DNA of 64,000 bases from an uncultured Prevotella sp. Lineage in GTDB: Bacteria; Bacteroidota; Bacteroidia; Bacteroidales; Bacteroidaceae. The stretch is from positions 27,596-91,595 of the forward strand of contig CAMKTS010000010.1 in NCBI GenBank assembly GCA_946415755.1. Reading direction: 5' to 3'. The position numbers and the translations under genes were made by a program. The notes under the pieces were generated by a model. It did not search any database. It was not told where the DNA came from and worked only from the letters and a program-made list of their open reading frames with translations. Positions 9,552 to 20,206 of the stretch are shown here, piece by piece; within the stretch, counting starts at the first letter, position 1, and each line of letters starts with the position of its first letter.

Positions 9552-10316
9552 ATGGGAAAGATTATCGCATTAGCAAACCAGAAAGGTGGCGTAGGCAAGA
9601 CGACGACGGCTATCAATCTGGCTGCTTCGCTGGCTACTCTGGAGAAATCGGTACTCGTTGTGGATGCCGATCCGCAGGCCAATGCTTCCAGCGGACTAGG
9701 GGTGGATATTCAGCAGATAGAATGCTCGCTCTACGAGTGTATTATTAATAAGGAGGATGTGCGTGATGCCATCTATACTACCGATATTGATGGATTGGAT
9801 ATCATTCCGAGTCACATAGACCTGGTAGGCGCTGAGATTGAGATGCTTAACCTCAGCGAGCGTGAAAGAATCATAGCCAATGTGCTGAAACCCGTCAGAG
9901 ACGACTATGATTATATATTGATAGACTGTTCTCCGTCATTAGGACTGATTACGGTGAATGCCCTGACGGCAGCCGACTCGGTCATCATACCCGTGCAGTG
10001 TGAATACTTCGCATTGGAGGGTATCTCGAAACTGCTGAACACCATCAAGATCATCAAGCAGAAACTGAACCCGAAACTGGAAATAGAGGGTTTCCTGCTG
10101 ACGATGTACGACTCTCGCCTGCGCTTGGCCAACCAGATTTATGATGAGGTGAAGCGCCATTTCCAGGAATTGGTGTTCAAGGCTGTTATCCAGCGTAACG
10201 TGAAATTGTCGGAGAGTCCTTCGCATGGACTGCCCGTCATTCTGTATGATGCTGATTCGACCGGGGCGAAGAACCATCTTGCCTTGGCCAAGGAGATTAT
10301 TAATAAGAACGAATAA
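9552..10316 (+). CDS. parA: Chromosome partitioning ATPase ParA/Soj
   Basis: ALANQKGGVGKTTTAINLAASLA; VDADPQANASSGLG. Confidence 0.95.
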   Translation: MGKIIALANQKGGVGKTTTAINLAASLATLEKSVLVVDADPQANASSGLGVDIQQIECSLYECIINKEDVRDAIYTTDIDGLDIIPSHIDLVGAEIEMLNLSERERIIANVLKPVRDDYDYILIDCSPSLGLITVNALTAADSVIIPVQCEYFALEGISKLLNTIKIIKQKLNPKLEIEGFLLTMYDSRLRLANQIYDEVKRHFQELVFKAVIQRNVKLSESPSHGLPVILYDADSTGAKNHLALAKEIINKNE

Positions 10317-10362
10317 GGAGAGATGACACCTCATTTCTCATTTGCAAATAAGACATAGGACT

Positions 10363-11286
10363 ATGGCAGTAAGAAAGAAATATGCAAGTAGCGTACTTGG
10401 GCGTGGACTTGACGATATTGGGGGAGGACGCGGACTGGATGCCCTGATTGATACCGGTATGGTAAGGACAGACGGCTCGTCGGCTCTCAGTGAGATAGAC
10501 ATCTCCTCGATAGACCCTAATCCCAACCAGCCGCGCCGTGAGTTTGACAGTGAGGCGTTGCAGGAACTTGCCAACAGTATCCGTGAGTTGGGCATTATCC
10601 AGCCTATCACGCTGCGCAAGACTGAAGGCGGCAGGTTCCAGATTATTGCCGGTGAGCGCCGTTGGCGTGCCTCGCAGCAGGCTGGTCTGACTAAGATACC
10701 GGCCTATATAGTCACCGTAGAAGACCAGAACGCCATGGAGATGGCTCTCGTGGAGAATATCCAGCGTGAGGACTTGAATGCGATAGAGATAGCATTAGCC
10801 TACCAGCATCTGGCTGAGTCGACGGGAATGACACAGGCCCGCATCTCAGAGCGGGTGGGCAAGAGCCGTGCTGCTGTGACGAATTACCTAAGGCTGTTGA
10901 AGTTGCCTGCGCAGGTACAGATGGCTCTGAAAAACCATGAGATAGAAATGGGCCATGCACGTGCCTTGCTGGGCATTGACAGTCCCTCGCAGCAGATCAA
11001 GCTGTTTAAGGAGGTGCAGCAGCACCACTATTCCGTGCGCAAGGTAGAGGAGTTGGCACAGGCGCTGAAAGAAGGCGAGGACGTGAAAGCAAGTCAGGGA
11101 AAACAAGCTGGCAAGAGCAAACTGCCCGAAGAGTTTGGCTTGCTGAAGAATCGTCTCGAGCAGTTCTTCCAGGCAAAGGTGCAGATGACATGCTCGCCCA
11201 AGGGAAAAGGGAAAATCAGCATCCAGTTTGACAATGAGGAGCAACTGGAGCGCATTATGAATGTTTTGGACAGTACACACCGTTGA
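10363..11286 (+). CDS. parB: ParB/Spo0J chromosome partitioning protein
   Basis: IDPNPNQPRREFD...GERRWRASQQAGL...ALVENIQREDLNAIE; HTH TQARISERVGKSRAAVTNYLRLL. Confidence 0.95.
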   Translation: MAVRKKYASSVLGRGLDDIGGGRGLDALIDTGMVRTDGSSALSEIDISSIDPNPNQPRREFDSEALQELANSIRELGIIQPITLRKTEGGRFQIIAGERRWRASQQAGLTKIPAYIVTVEDQNAMEMALVENIQREDLNAIEIALAYQHLAESTGMTQARISERVGKSRAAVTNYLRLLKLPAQVQMALKNHEIEMGHARALLGIDSPSQQIKLFKEVQQHHYSVRKVEELAQALKEGEDVKASQGKQAGKSKLPEEFGLLKNRLEQFFQAKVQMTCSPKGKGKISIQFDNEEQLERIMNVLDSTHR

Positions 11287-11306
11287 AGAATTGAAGGGTT
11301 GAGAAA

Positions 11307-12032
11307 TTGAAAATAGAAGCTATCATCATAGGATGCAGGAGGCTGTTTCTGACGATGGCACTGACAGCAGGCATCGTTACGGGAAAGGCACAAAATGACA
11401 ACAGCGACAGGCTGATTGTCCGCGCTGATTCTGTCGAACTGGCTGATGGATTGCTCGTGGAGAATGATACAGCATCGGTTATGGTCGGGGAAAAACGCGG
11501 GAAGAAGATGAAGCGTGACTGGAATACTTGGACACCAGACCCACAGCGTGCCCTGTGGATGGCACTCGTCTTGCCGGGAGCAGGACAAATCTATAACCGT
11601 AAATACTGGAAATTGCCCATCTTCTATGGTGGTTTCATGGGCTGTATCTACGCTCTTACGTGGAATAACATGATGTACAAGGACTATTCGCAAGCCTATC
11701 TTGACATTATGGATAAAGATCCGGGAACGGCCAGTTACAACAAGTTCCTGCACTTGGGGGCAAAGGTGACGAAGCAGAATGAGGAACGGTATAAGCAGAT
11801 ATTCAAGAGCCGCAAAGACAAGTATCGCCGCTGGAGAGACTTGAGCTTCTTTGTCATGCTCGGAGTCTATGCCCTCTCAGTAATCGATGCTTATGTGGAT
11901 GCGGAACTGTCGGTGTTTGATATCTCAAAAGACCTCAGCTTGGAGATAGAACCCGTCGTCATCCCCAACTACGGAGGAGGCAATTTCCTGCAGGCACAGT
12001 CGGTGGGTATCAACTGTCGGCTGAACTTCTGA
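11307..12032 (+). CDS. DUF5683-like membrane protein
   Basis: TTG start; signal-like N-terminus; PDPQRALWMALVLPGAGQIYNRKYWKLPIFYGGFMG. Confidence 0.7.
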   Translation: MKIEAIIIGCRRLFLTMALTAGIVTGKAQNDNSDRLIVRADSVELADGLLVENDTASVMVGEKRGKKMKRDWNTWTPDPQRALWMALVLPGAGQIYNRKYWKLPIFYGGFMGCIYALTWNNMMYKDYSQAYLDIMDKDPGTASYNKFLHLGAKVTKQNEERYKQIFKSRKDKYRRWRDLSFFVMLGVYALSVIDAYVDAELSVFDISKDLSLEIEPVVIPNYGGGNFLQAQSVGINCRLNF

Positions 12033-12091
12033 AAAGGTGAGAAGGTAAAAGAGTAAAAGGTAACAAAAAGTAAGAAAGCAACATACAAGAC

Positions 12092-13384
12092 ATGAATATC
12101 AAAGACAAAGGACATGGAATGGTTGGAAAGGTGGTGAAATGGTCTTTATCCTTTTGCCTTCTTACCTTCTTGCCCTCCACGGCGATGGCACAGGATATCG
12201 TAACCACAGATGATGAGGCTGACGCTGAAGACGAGATAGTGGTGACCGACCAGACGGGTAATGAGGAGGTCATCGAGTTTCCTGAGGCGATGACCTACGA
12301 CTTGGACTCGCTGCTGAACCTGTATATGGCCAAGACTTATTTGGACGAGGATGGCGACTGCAACATGCGCGACGTCAACCCAGAATACACCAAGGAGGAC
12401 TATGTTGACAGACTGAGCCGTATCCCGTCTATCATGGAATTGTCGTATAACGAAGTGGTTCAGAAATTTATCGACAGATATAGTGGACGGCTGCGTCACA
12501 GCATCAGCTATATGCTGGGAGCCTCCAACTTCTATATGCCTATCTTTGAACAAGCTCTGGAGGTTTATCAGCTGCCGTTGGAGCTGCGCTACCTGCCCAT
12601 TATAGAATCGGCACTAAACCCCAAAGCCGTTTCAAGAGTGGGAGCCACTGGATTGTGGCAGTTTATGCTGGCAACAGGAAGACAGTATGGGTTGCAGGTG
12701 AACTCCCTGGTGGACGAACGCCGCGACCCTGTCAAGGCATCGTATGCCGCCGCCCGCTACCTGAACGACCTCTACAAGGTGTTTGGTGACTGGAACCTCG
12801 TGATTGCCGCTTACAACTGCGGACCGGAGAATATCAACAAGGCCATTCACCGTGCGAATGGTGAGAAGGACTACTGGCAGATATATCCCTATTTGCCAAA
12901 GGAAACGCGCGGCTATGTGCCGGCTTTCATTGCCGCCAATTACATCATGACCTATTATTCGCTGCACAATATCTGTCCGATGACAACTCGTCTGCCAGCC
13001 AAGACCGATACTGTCATGGTGAATAAGAACGTGCATCTGGAACAAGTGGCTGCTGTGGTGGGCATCAATATTGACCTGCTGCGCTCGCTGAACCCGATGT
13101 ATCGTCGTGACATTATTCCCGGAGCTACGTCGCCCTGTCCCTTGCGACTGCCGCAGACGGAAGTGGGCAAGTTCATCGACCTGGAAGACAGTGTCTATAC
13201 CTATAAGGCTGATGAATTGCTGACAAAGCGCAATGAGGTAGAGGTGAGGGATGACGTGCCCACTTACTACCACAAGAGCAAACGTTATGTGAAGAAGAAA
13301 AAGCGGACGGTGCGCCGTCGTGGCTCGACAGCCAAGCGTCGTACCAAGGCTAGCAAGCGCCGCTCGTCAAGGAGGAGACGGTAG
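12092..13384 (+). CDS. Membrane-bound lytic murein transglycosylase (MltD-like) with polybasic tail
   Basis: SLT core ALNPKAVSRVGATGLWQFMLATGRQYGL...AAYNCGPENINKAI; LysM-like NVHLEQVAAVVGINIDLLRSLNP; tail KKKKRTVRRRGSTAKRRTKASKRRSSRRRR. Confidence 0.88.
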   Translation: MNIKDKGHGMVGKVVKWSLSFCLLTFLPSTAMAQDIVTTDDEADAEDEIVVTDQTGNEEVIEFPEAMTYDLDSLLNLYMAKTYLDEDGDCNMRDVNPEYTKEDYVDRLSRIPSIMELSYNEVVQKFIDRYSGRLRHSISYMLGASNFYMPIFEQALEVYQLPLELRYLPIIESALNPKAVSRVGATGLWQFMLATGRQYGLQVNSLVDERRDPVKASYAAARYLNDLYKVFGDWNLVIAAYNCGPENINKAIHRANGEKDYWQIYPYLPKETRGYVPAFIAANYIMTYYSLHNICPMTTRLPAKTDTVMVNKNVHLEQVAAVVGINIDLLRSLNPMYRRDIIPGATSPCPLRLPQTEVGKFIDLEDSVYTYKADELLTKRNEVEVRDDVPTYYHKSKRYVKKKKRTVRRRGSTAKRRTKASKRRSSRRRR

Positions 13385-13447
13385 CACGTCACTGTTTTCG
13401 TTTTATAGAGTACCTAACAACACCTAATCATAACAAGGAGGAACAGC

Positions 13448-15718
13448 ATGGATGAGGATTTGATGATGCAGGAAGCTGACAACAAGCTGATAAACGATGC
13501 CTTCCAACGTCTCTTGGACAGTTATCTGGCATCACGCCACCGTAAGAAGGTTGACATCATCACAAAAGCATTCAACTTTGCCCGGCAGGCTCACAAAGGA
13601 GTGAGACGCCTGTCGGGAGAACCCTATATCATGCACCCCATCGCTGTGGCACAGATAGCCTGTGAAGAGGTGGGGCTGGGGTCTACCAGTATTTGTGCAT
13701 CCCTGCTGCATGACGTGGTGGAGGATACAGACTATACTACTGAGGATATCAGCAATATCTTCGGGCCGAAAATTGCACAAATCGTAGACGGACTGACCAA
13801 GATCAGCGGTGGTATTTTTGGAGAGCAGGCATCTGCGCAGGCAGAGAATTTCAAGAAGCTGTTGCTCACCATGAGCGATGACATCCGTGTGATTCTTATC
13901 AAGATCTGTGACCGTTTGCACAATATGCGAACCTTGGAGTCGCAACCGGCCAACAAACAGTATAAGATAGCCGGTGAGACACTGTATATCTATGCTCCGC
14001 TGGCCAATCGTCTCGGTCTTTACAAGGTGAAGTCGGAGCTGGAGAATCTCAGCTTCCGCTATGAACATCCCGACGAGTACAACAGTATCAAGGAGAAACT
14101 GGCCAGCACGGAAGCCTCACGCCATGAACTCTTCGACCAGTTTACCGCTCCTATTGAGGAGGAGTTGAAGCGGATGGGCATTCAATATGAAATCAAAGAG
14201 CGTGTAAAGACACCATACTCTATTTGGAGCAAGATGCAGAACAAGCATGTCACCTTTGATGAGATTTATGACATCCTGGCCGTTCGCATCATCTTCAAGC
14301 CCAACAAGCGTGAGGAAGAGGTCAACGAGTGCTTCAATATCTATGTGGCCATCTCTAAGATTTACAAGAGTCATCCCGACAGGCTTCGTGACTGGCTGAA
14401 CCATCCGAAAGCTAACGGCTATCAGGCTTTGCATGTTACCCTGATGTCGAAACAGGGACGGTGGATAGAAGTGCAGATACGCTCTGACCGTATGGATGAG
14501 ATTGCCGAGCAGGGCTTTGCTGCACACTGGAAATACAAGGAAGGGGAGAACAATGAGTATACCGAGGACGAGAGCGAGCTGAACGAGTGGCTGCGCACCA
14601 TCAAAGAAATCTTGGACGACCCGCAGCCTGATGCCATGGACTTCCTTGATGCCATTAAGCTGAATCTTTTTGCTTCGGAGATATTCGTCTTTACCCCTAA
14701 GGGAGAGATCAAGACGATGCCTACGGGATGTACGGCTCTTGACTTTGCTTTCAGTATTCACACCTTCTTGGGCAGCCATTGTATTGGTGCCAAGGTAAAC
14801 CATCGGCTGGTACCGCTGAGTCATAAGTTGCAAAGCGGCGACCAGGTTGAGATCCTCACCTCTAAGTCGCAGCATGTACAGCCGTCGTGGATCAACTTTG
14901 TCAGTACGGCCAAGGCCAAGGGGAAGATACAGGCCATTCTTCGCCGTAACAGTCGTGAGTTGCAGAAGCAAGGAGAAGAACTGTTTGCTGAATTCCTGAA
15001 GAAACATGGCTTTGAGGATACGCTGAATGCTGCCGACCAGTTGGCGGAATTCCATGAGGCGCGTAGTCGTGAGGATTTCTTCCAGGCTGTTGGCGACAAG
15101 ACGATTCTGCTTGGTGAAAAGGATGTTGATGAGCTGAATGGCAAGAACAATAACGGTGCAGGTAAAAAGGGATGGCGGAAACTGGTGCCTTTCCTCGGAC
15201 GTGGCAAACAGAAGAAGGATGGTGACAATGGGCAACAGGAACTGTTTGTTGTCCCGGAGAAGTTCAACCGTAAGAAACCCATCTTCATCAATGATGACAA
15301 CATCGTTCAGTATAAGTTCAAGCATTGCTGTCATCCCATCCCCGGCGATGATGTGTTAGGCTTTATCGACGGAAAGCAGCAGGTAGAGATTCACAAGCGT
15401 TCCTGTCCGGTGGCAGCCAAGCTGAAGGCCAGTTTCGGTAACCGCATCCTGGATGCCAAATGGGATATGCATAAGAAACTGTTCTTCGATGCTACCGTCC
15501 GTTTGCAGGGCATTGACCGTGTGGGCATTCTTTTAGACCTCTCGCAGATTATCTCCCATCAGATGAGCGTCAATATCCATAAGTTGACGATAGCCAGTGA
15601 AGAGGGGGTGTTCGACGGAACCATTGAGTTGCGCGTCCATGACCGTGAGGATGTCAAGGCTATCATTGACCAGCTGAAGACGATTGACGGTTTGCAGGAT
15701 GTCACGCAGATTGTATAA
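13448..15718 (+). CDS. RelA/SpoT bifunctional (p)ppGpp synthetase/hydrolase
   Basis: HD domain LLHDVVEDTDYT...KICDRLHNMRTL; synthetase SIWSKMQNKHVTFDEIYDILAVRII; TGS and ACT domains. Confidence 0.95.
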   Translation: MDEDLMMQEADNKLINDAFQRLLDSYLASRHRKKVDIITKAFNFARQAHKGVRRLSGEPYIMHPIAVAQIACEEVGLGSTSICASLLHDVVEDTDYTTEDISNIFGPKIAQIVDGLTKISGGIFGEQASAQAENFKKLLLTMSDDIRVILIKICDRLHNMRTLESQPANKQYKIAGETLYIYAPLANRLGLYKVKSELENLSFRYEHPDEYNSIKEKLASTEASRHELFDQFTAPIEEELKRMGIQYEIKERVKTPYSIWSKMQNKHVTFDEIYDILAVRIIFKPNKREEEVNECFNIYVAISKIYKSHPDRLRDWLNHPKANGYQALHVTLMSKQGRWIEVQIRSDRMDEIAEQGFAAHWKYKEGENNEYTEDESELNEWLRTIKEILDDPQPDAMDFLDAIKLNLFASEIFVFTPKGEIKTMPTGCTALDFAFSIHTFLGSHCIGAKVNHRLVPLSHKLQSGDQVEILTSKSQHVQPSWINFVSTAKAKGKIQAILRRNSRELQKQGEELFAEFLKKHGFEDTLNAADQLAEFHEARSREDFFQAVGDKTILLGEKDVDELNGKNNNGAGKKGWRKLVPFLGRGKQKKDGDNGQQELFVVPEKFNRKKPIFINDDNIVQYKFKHCCHPIPGDDVLGFIDGKQQVEIHKRSCPVAAKLKASFGNRILDAKWDMHKKLFFDATVRLQGIDRVGILLDLSQIISHQMSVNIHKLTIASEEGVFDGTIELRVHDREDVKAIIDQLKTIDGLQDVTQIV

Positions 15719-15782
15719 TCCCTACTTCGTTTGTTGTGAAACATGTAAAAGAACTACGATATAACTAATTAAAAAACAAAAA

Positions 15783-16787
15783 GTGAATGGTATGAAAATC
15801 AGAATGAACAACCGATGTGTGATGATGCTGGCATCGATGCTGATGCTTTGTCATCTGCCTGTTAGCCAAGCGTATGCCAAGAATTACGACAACCCTGATA
15901 CGCTCTTCGTGAGTCGCGACGGAACGGGTGAGTTCCGCAATGTAGCCGAGGCGATTGAGGTTTGTCGAGCCTTTATGGAATACCATAAGGTGATTTACGT
16001 CAAGAAAGGTGTCTACAAGGAGAAAGTCATCATACCGCAGTGGCTCACCAACATTGAGATTTGTGGAGAGGACCGCGACCAGACGATTATCACGTGGGAT
16101 GACCATGCCAATATCTTGCTGCCCAGTATTGGCAAGGGCATGGGAACCTTCCGTACCTATACGCTGAAAATACAAGGAAGTCGAATCACGCTGAAAAATA
16201 TAACCATTGAGAATAACGCTGCCCGTTTGGGACAGGCTGTCGCACTGCATACCGAAGGCGACTGTCTCACATTCGTCAACTGCCGCTTCCTGGGGAATCA
16301 GGACACAATCTATACGGGTAATGCCAAGACCCGCCTGTACTTCAAGGATTGCTATATCGAGGGCACTACCGACTTCATCTTTGGCCCCTCCACGGCTTGG
16401 TTTGAGAACTGCGACATATTCTGTAAAGCCGAGAGTTATATTACGGCAGCATCAACACCGCAGGATGTTCCTTACGGCTATATTTTCAACAACTGTCATA
16501 TCACGGCTGATAAGGGGGTTGAAAAAGTTTACCTGGGACGGCCTTGGCGCGACTATGGCTATACGCTGTTCATGAATTGCGACTTGCCTCGCCAGATACG
16601 TCCGGAGGGCTGGCATCACTGGCGTGAGGCTGCCAAGCAGACGGCACGCTATCTGGAATACAACAACAGGGGTGAGGGTTCTGCTACCGATAAGCGTGTT
16701 GCGTGGAGCCGCCAGCTGAGTAAGAAGGAGGCGCAGAAAGTGACTCTTGAAAATGTGTTTAGTATTAACGACCAGTGGAATCCCTGA
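15783..16787 (+). CDS. Pectinesterase (pectin methylesterase, CE8)
   Basis: VSRDGTGEFRNVAEAIE; GQAVALHTEGDCLTFVNCRFLGNQDTIY; EGTTDFIFGPSTAWFENC; YLGRPWRDYG. Confidence 0.92.
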   Translation: MNGMKIRMNNRCVMMLASMLMLCHLPVSQAYAKNYDNPDTLFVSRDGTGEFRNVAEAIEVCRAFMEYHKVIYVKKGVYKEKVIIPQWLTNIEICGEDRDQTIITWDDHANILLPSIGKGMGTFRTYTLKIQGSRITLKNITIENNAARLGQAVALHTEGDCLTFVNCRFLGNQDTIYTGNAKTRLYFKDCYIEGTTDFIFGPSTAWFENCDIFCKAESYITAASTPQDVPYGYIFNNCHITADKGVEKVYLGRPWRDYGYTLFMNCDLPRQIRPEGWHHWREAAKQTARYLEYNNRGEGSATDKRVAWSRQLSKKEAQKVTLENVFSINDQWNP

Positions 16788-16825
16788 AAGGGTGTCAAAT
16801 AGCGAGATAGGAATATCCTATATGA

Positions 16826-16862
16826 AAGACAGATGGACTACTAAAGGTAGTCCATCTGTCTT
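16826..16862. terminator. Bidirectional terminator hairpin between convergent genes
   Basis: Perfect 16-bp stem AAGACAGATGGACTAC-TAAAG-GTAGTCCATCTGTCTT; overlaps the end of the MerR gene. Confidence 0.75.
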
Positions 16863-17188
16863 CTCAGTGATTGCAGCTCATTGCAAATGTCTATCAGTTT
16901 GGTGAGCACCTCGGCCTTGCGGTTAGCTCCGTTGCGGTTGCTGCTGATAATCTTCTTCGCCGCAGCGAGCTTGAAGCCTCGAACTTTTACCAGGTTGTGT
17001 ATCAGGCGTATCTGGTTAATATCCTTCTCTTGGTACTGACGTACCTTAGAATATCTGCTGTTCTTCGGATGTAGGAAAGGAAATTCCTGCTCCCAATAGC
17101 GTAGGGTGCTTTCATTGACACCAAACATCTCAGCCACTTCGCGGATGCTGTAGTACAACTTCAGGTTCTTGTTCGGATTCAGTGCCAT
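16841..17188 (-). CDS. MerR family transcriptional regulator
   Basis: YYSIREVAEMFGVNESTLRYWEQEFPFLHPKNSRYSKVRQYQEKDINQI. Confidence 0.9.
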   Translation of the reverse strand: MALNPNKNLKLYYSIREVAEMFGVNESTLRYWEQEFPFLHPKNSRYSKVRQYQEKDINQIRLIHNLVKVRGFKLAAAKKIISSNRNGANRKAEVLTKLIDICNELQSLRRQMDYL

Positions 17189-17203
17189 GGATTCCTTTCC
17201 TTT

Positions 17204-19138
17204 TTATTCCTTAGCAGCGTTTTCGGCATCGATGGCCTTGATCTTGTCACGCACCAGCTGTACCTCGTCCTTCAGTTTCTGCACCTTGCGGTTCATCTCA
17301 TCGATGAGTGAGTTGCCCTTCTTCGATGAGGCATTCAGGAAACCGAGGTTGTTCTCGTAGGTCTGTACTTCGCTCTTCAGCTGTTCGTACTGTCTCATCA
17401 AACGGGCACGCTCGTTGTCGATGGCATTCTCGCCCCGTTCTGCTATGTTCTTCAGGTTGTCCTTGAATTTGGAGAGACGGCGCTTGGCCACGGTGATATT
17501 GAGGTCTTTATAGAGCTTGTCGAGTACGGCATGATATTCGTCGAACAGCTTGTCTTTCTCCTTGAAGGGTACGTGGCCGATGGACTGGTACTCTTCGACA
17601 AGTTGCTGGACACGCTCCTGCAGGTTGTCTCCTGCCTCTTCGGCAGCAGCCTTCAGACGCTCTATCACGTCGCGCTTCTTTTCCAGATTCTGATGCTCCT
17701 CACCACGGGTACCGGCTCCAGCGGCATTGCGGGCCTCAAAGAACTTGTTGCAGGCTCCGAGGAACTCTTCCCATAGCTGGTCGCCCAGTTTCTTGGGAAC
17801 CATTCCGATGGTCTTCCATTCTTTCTGCAGGGCAATCAGTTTGTCGCTGGTCGACTTCCATTCTGTTGAATCCTGTAGGGCCTTGGCCTTCTCCACCAGA
17901 GCGCGTTTTTTCTCTACATTCTCGCGGAAGGTGTCCTTGAGGCTGCGGAAGTATTGTGCCTTGCGTCCGAAGAAATCGTCGCAAGCTGCGCGGAAGCGTT
18001 CGAAGATTTTGACGTTCATCTTCTGCGGTGCGAAGCCGATGGTTTTCCATTCTGCCTGCAGGTCGATAATCTGCTTGGTGTGGCGCTCCCAGTCACCGCT
18101 GCCTTTGTTTTCCTCGGCAGCGATGGCCTCTACTTGTTCGCAGAGGGCCGTCTTCTTCTCCAGGTTCTCCTCTTCCTTGGCGCGCAGCCCTTCGAAGTGC
18201 TGCTGGTGGCGTTTGTTGATAATGGTAGATGCCGCTTTGAAGCGCTGCCATATCTCCTCGCGCAGCTCTTTGGCAACGGGGCCTGTCTCACGGTATTCCT
18301 GATGGAGTTTCTGCAACTGATGGAAGGCACTGATGGCATCAGGCTCTTCTGCCAGTTTTTCTGCTGCCTCACAGAGTTTCTTTTTGATTTCAAGATTCTT
18401 CTTGAAGTCATATTCACGTGCCTCGCTGTTTAGTTTCAGCAAGTCATAGAACTGTTCTACATACAGCTGGTAGTTGCGCCAAAGCTCGTTGGCCTTGTCG
18501 GCGGGTACGTTCTTGATTTCGCGCCATTCGTCCTGTAAGGCCTTGAATTCCTTGAAGGCTTTGTTGGCTTCCTCTGGTGAGGTTACCATGCCTTTGATTT
18601 TCTCTATGATATTGAGTTTCTTCTGGAGATTCTCCAGCTTCTCCTGTTCCTGCTCTTTGAAGAGTTTCTGGCGCTTTTCCTTGATGATGCCCATCTCAGC
18701 CTTGAAGGCCTCCTCTTCGGGGGCTACAGTGATCTGATACTGTTCGGGGTCTCCTCCTCCGTCGATATATTCCTTCAGTCGTGTCTCGCGGTCGATGATG
18801 TGTAACTTGTAGAAGACGGTTTTCAGATAGTCAACTTCTTCTTTCTGGGGTGTCTCTTCGCCATGTGCCAGTTCGCGCACACGCTCAAGTACCTCTTTCT
18901 TGTTCTGATACTGCCTGCGTTCAGGTTCTGCAACCGTCTCGGGTTCTGCAGTCGTCTCTGGTTCTGCAGTCGTCTCTGGTTCTACTGCAGCTTCAGGTTC
19001 TGCAACCGTTTCGGGTTCTGCGGCAGATTCAGGTTCTGCAGCAACTTCAGGTTCTGCTGTCTGACTGGCAGTTGTTTCTACTACGTCTTGTTCTACGTTC
19101 TGCTCCTGCTGGAGGGCTTGTTCTTGAGAGTCCATCAT
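17204..19138 (-). CDS. DUF349 domain-containing protein with N-terminal EPE/AEPET repeats
   Basis: Repeated helical WK(T/E)IG(M/F)xPxK units; N-terminal AEPETVAEPEAAVEPETTAEPETTAEPETVAEPE. Confidence 0.85.
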   Translation of the reverse strand: MMDSQEQALQQEQNVEQDVVETTASQTAEPEVAAEPESAAEPETVAEPEAAVEPETTAEPETTAEPETVAEPERRQYQNKKEVLERVRELAHGEETPQKEEVDYLKTVFYKLHIIDRETRLKEYIDGGGDPEQYQITVAPEEEAFKAEMGIIKEKRQKLFKEQEQEKLENLQKKLNIIEKIKGMVTSPEEANKAFKEFKALQDEWREIKNVPADKANELWRNYQLYVEQFYDLLKLNSEAREYDFKKNLEIKKKLCEAAEKLAEEPDAISAFHQLQKLHQEYRETGPVAKELREEIWQRFKAASTIINKRHQQHFEGLRAKEEENLEKKTALCEQVEAIAAEENKGSGDWERHTKQIIDLQAEWKTIGFAPQKMNVKIFERFRAACDDFFGRKAQYFRSLKDTFRENVEKKRALVEKAKALQDSTEWKSTSDKLIALQKEWKTIGMVPKKLGDQLWEEFLGACNKFFEARNAAGAGTRGEEHQNLEKKRDVIERLKAAAEEAGDNLQERVQQLVEEYQSIGHVPFKEKDKLFDEYHAVLDKLYKDLNITVAKRRLSKFKDNLKNIAERGENAIDNERARLMRQYEQLKSEVQTYENNLGFLNASSKKGNSLIDEMNRKVQKLKDEVQLVRDKIKAIDAENAAKE

Positions 19139-19279
19139 CTAAATTTTTTTAGTTAATGAAAGGTTAGTACACTCTATTGGGCTTCAAAGTTAGGAATTAT
19201 TTCTCAAATGACCTAATTTTTTACTGCAAAAGTGATGTTGCGACGGCAAATTCTTTCATTTTTCGCCTCATCTCCCACT

Positions 19280-20206
19280 TTATATGAGTCGTTTGTGCCT
19301 GAAAATGAACCATGAGATGACGGAGATGACCACTGACAGGATGATGGCGATGATGAATCCTGCCGGACTGGATTCCATACCGTTGACCAGGTTCATGCCG
19401 AAGAATGAGGCTACCAGTGTGGGCAACATGAGGATGATGGTCACCGAAGTGAGTGTACGCATGATGGTGTTCATGTTGTTGTTGATAATACTCTGGTAGG
19501 TGTCCATAGTCGACTCCAGGATGTTTGAATAAATGCTGGTAGTTTCGCGGGCCTGTGTCATCTCGATGTTGACATCCTCGATAAGGTCGGCATCCAACTC
19601 GTCAATCTGTAGCTTGAATTTCAGTTTCGAGAGCAGTGTCTCGTTGCCTCGGATGGATGTATTGAAGTAGGTCAGCGAGTCTTGCAGGCGGCTGAGTCCT
19701 ATCAGGCTCTCGTTGTTCACCTCCCTGTCCAGGTTGCGCTTGGCTTTGTCGATAAGCATGGAGATCTGTTTCAGGCGCTTTAGGTACCATACGGCACTTG
19801 AGAGGAACAGTCGGAAAATCATGTCCACATAGTCGGTGAATCCCTCTCCGCGCTTTTGCTGGAAGCTGACGAAGTCAATCATCATGTTCGTCTCGTAGTA
19901 GCACACGGTGATGGTGACGTCGCGCTTGTGGATGATGCCAAGGGGCACTGTGGTGTATGGGGTACGGCTCCGCACCTCCTTGACGTATGGTATGCGCAGG
20001 ATGATGAGCATCCATCCGTCGTCGTACTCATAGCGGGCACGCTCGTCGGTATCGCTGATGTCGGAGAGGAAGTAGTCGGGAATTTGAAACTGTTCCTCCA
20101 GCATCTGTTGGTCTTCTTCAGTCGGACACGTCATCTGTATCCAACAATTGGGCTGCCACTCTGGTATCTGGCTAAGCCCGCCTTGGGTGTTCCAAAAAGT
20201 CTTCAT
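19280..20206 (-). CDS. corA: CorA-family magnesium/divalent cation transporter
   Basis: C-terminal MLPTLVASFFGMNLVNG (GMN-type motif). Likely start MKTFWNTQGGLSQ at 20206; upstream ORF codons are the 7-nt repeat. Confidence 0.9.
   Translation of the reverse strand: MKTFWNTQGGLSQIPEWQPNCWIQMTCPTEEDQQMLEEQFQIPDYFLSDISDTDERARYEYDDGWMLIILRIPYVKEVRSRTPYTTVPLGIIHKRDVTITVCYYETNMMIDFVSFQQKRGEGFTDYVDMIFRLFLSSAVWYLKRLKQISMLIDKAKRNLDREVNNESLIGLSRLQDSLTYFNTSIRGNETLLSKLKFKLQIDELDADLIEDVNIEMTQARETTSIYSNILESTMDTYQSIINNNMNTIMRTLTSVTIILMLPTLVASFFGMNLVNGMESSPAGFIIAIILSVVISVISWFIFRHKRLI

Noticed and set aside
9000-12000. parS site near parAB
   Set aside because: No convincing TGTTNCACGTGNAACA was found by eye; a partial CCACGTGG in alaS lacks the flanks.
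13430-13448. Strong Shine-Dalgarno (AAGGAGGAACAGCATG) before relA/spoT as a regulatory oddity
   Set aside because: A purine-rich stretch of this kind can occur by chance and a single example is not informative.
14117-15334. 405-aa minus-strand ORF inside relA/spoT
   Set aside because: Antisense shadow of a strongly supported gene.
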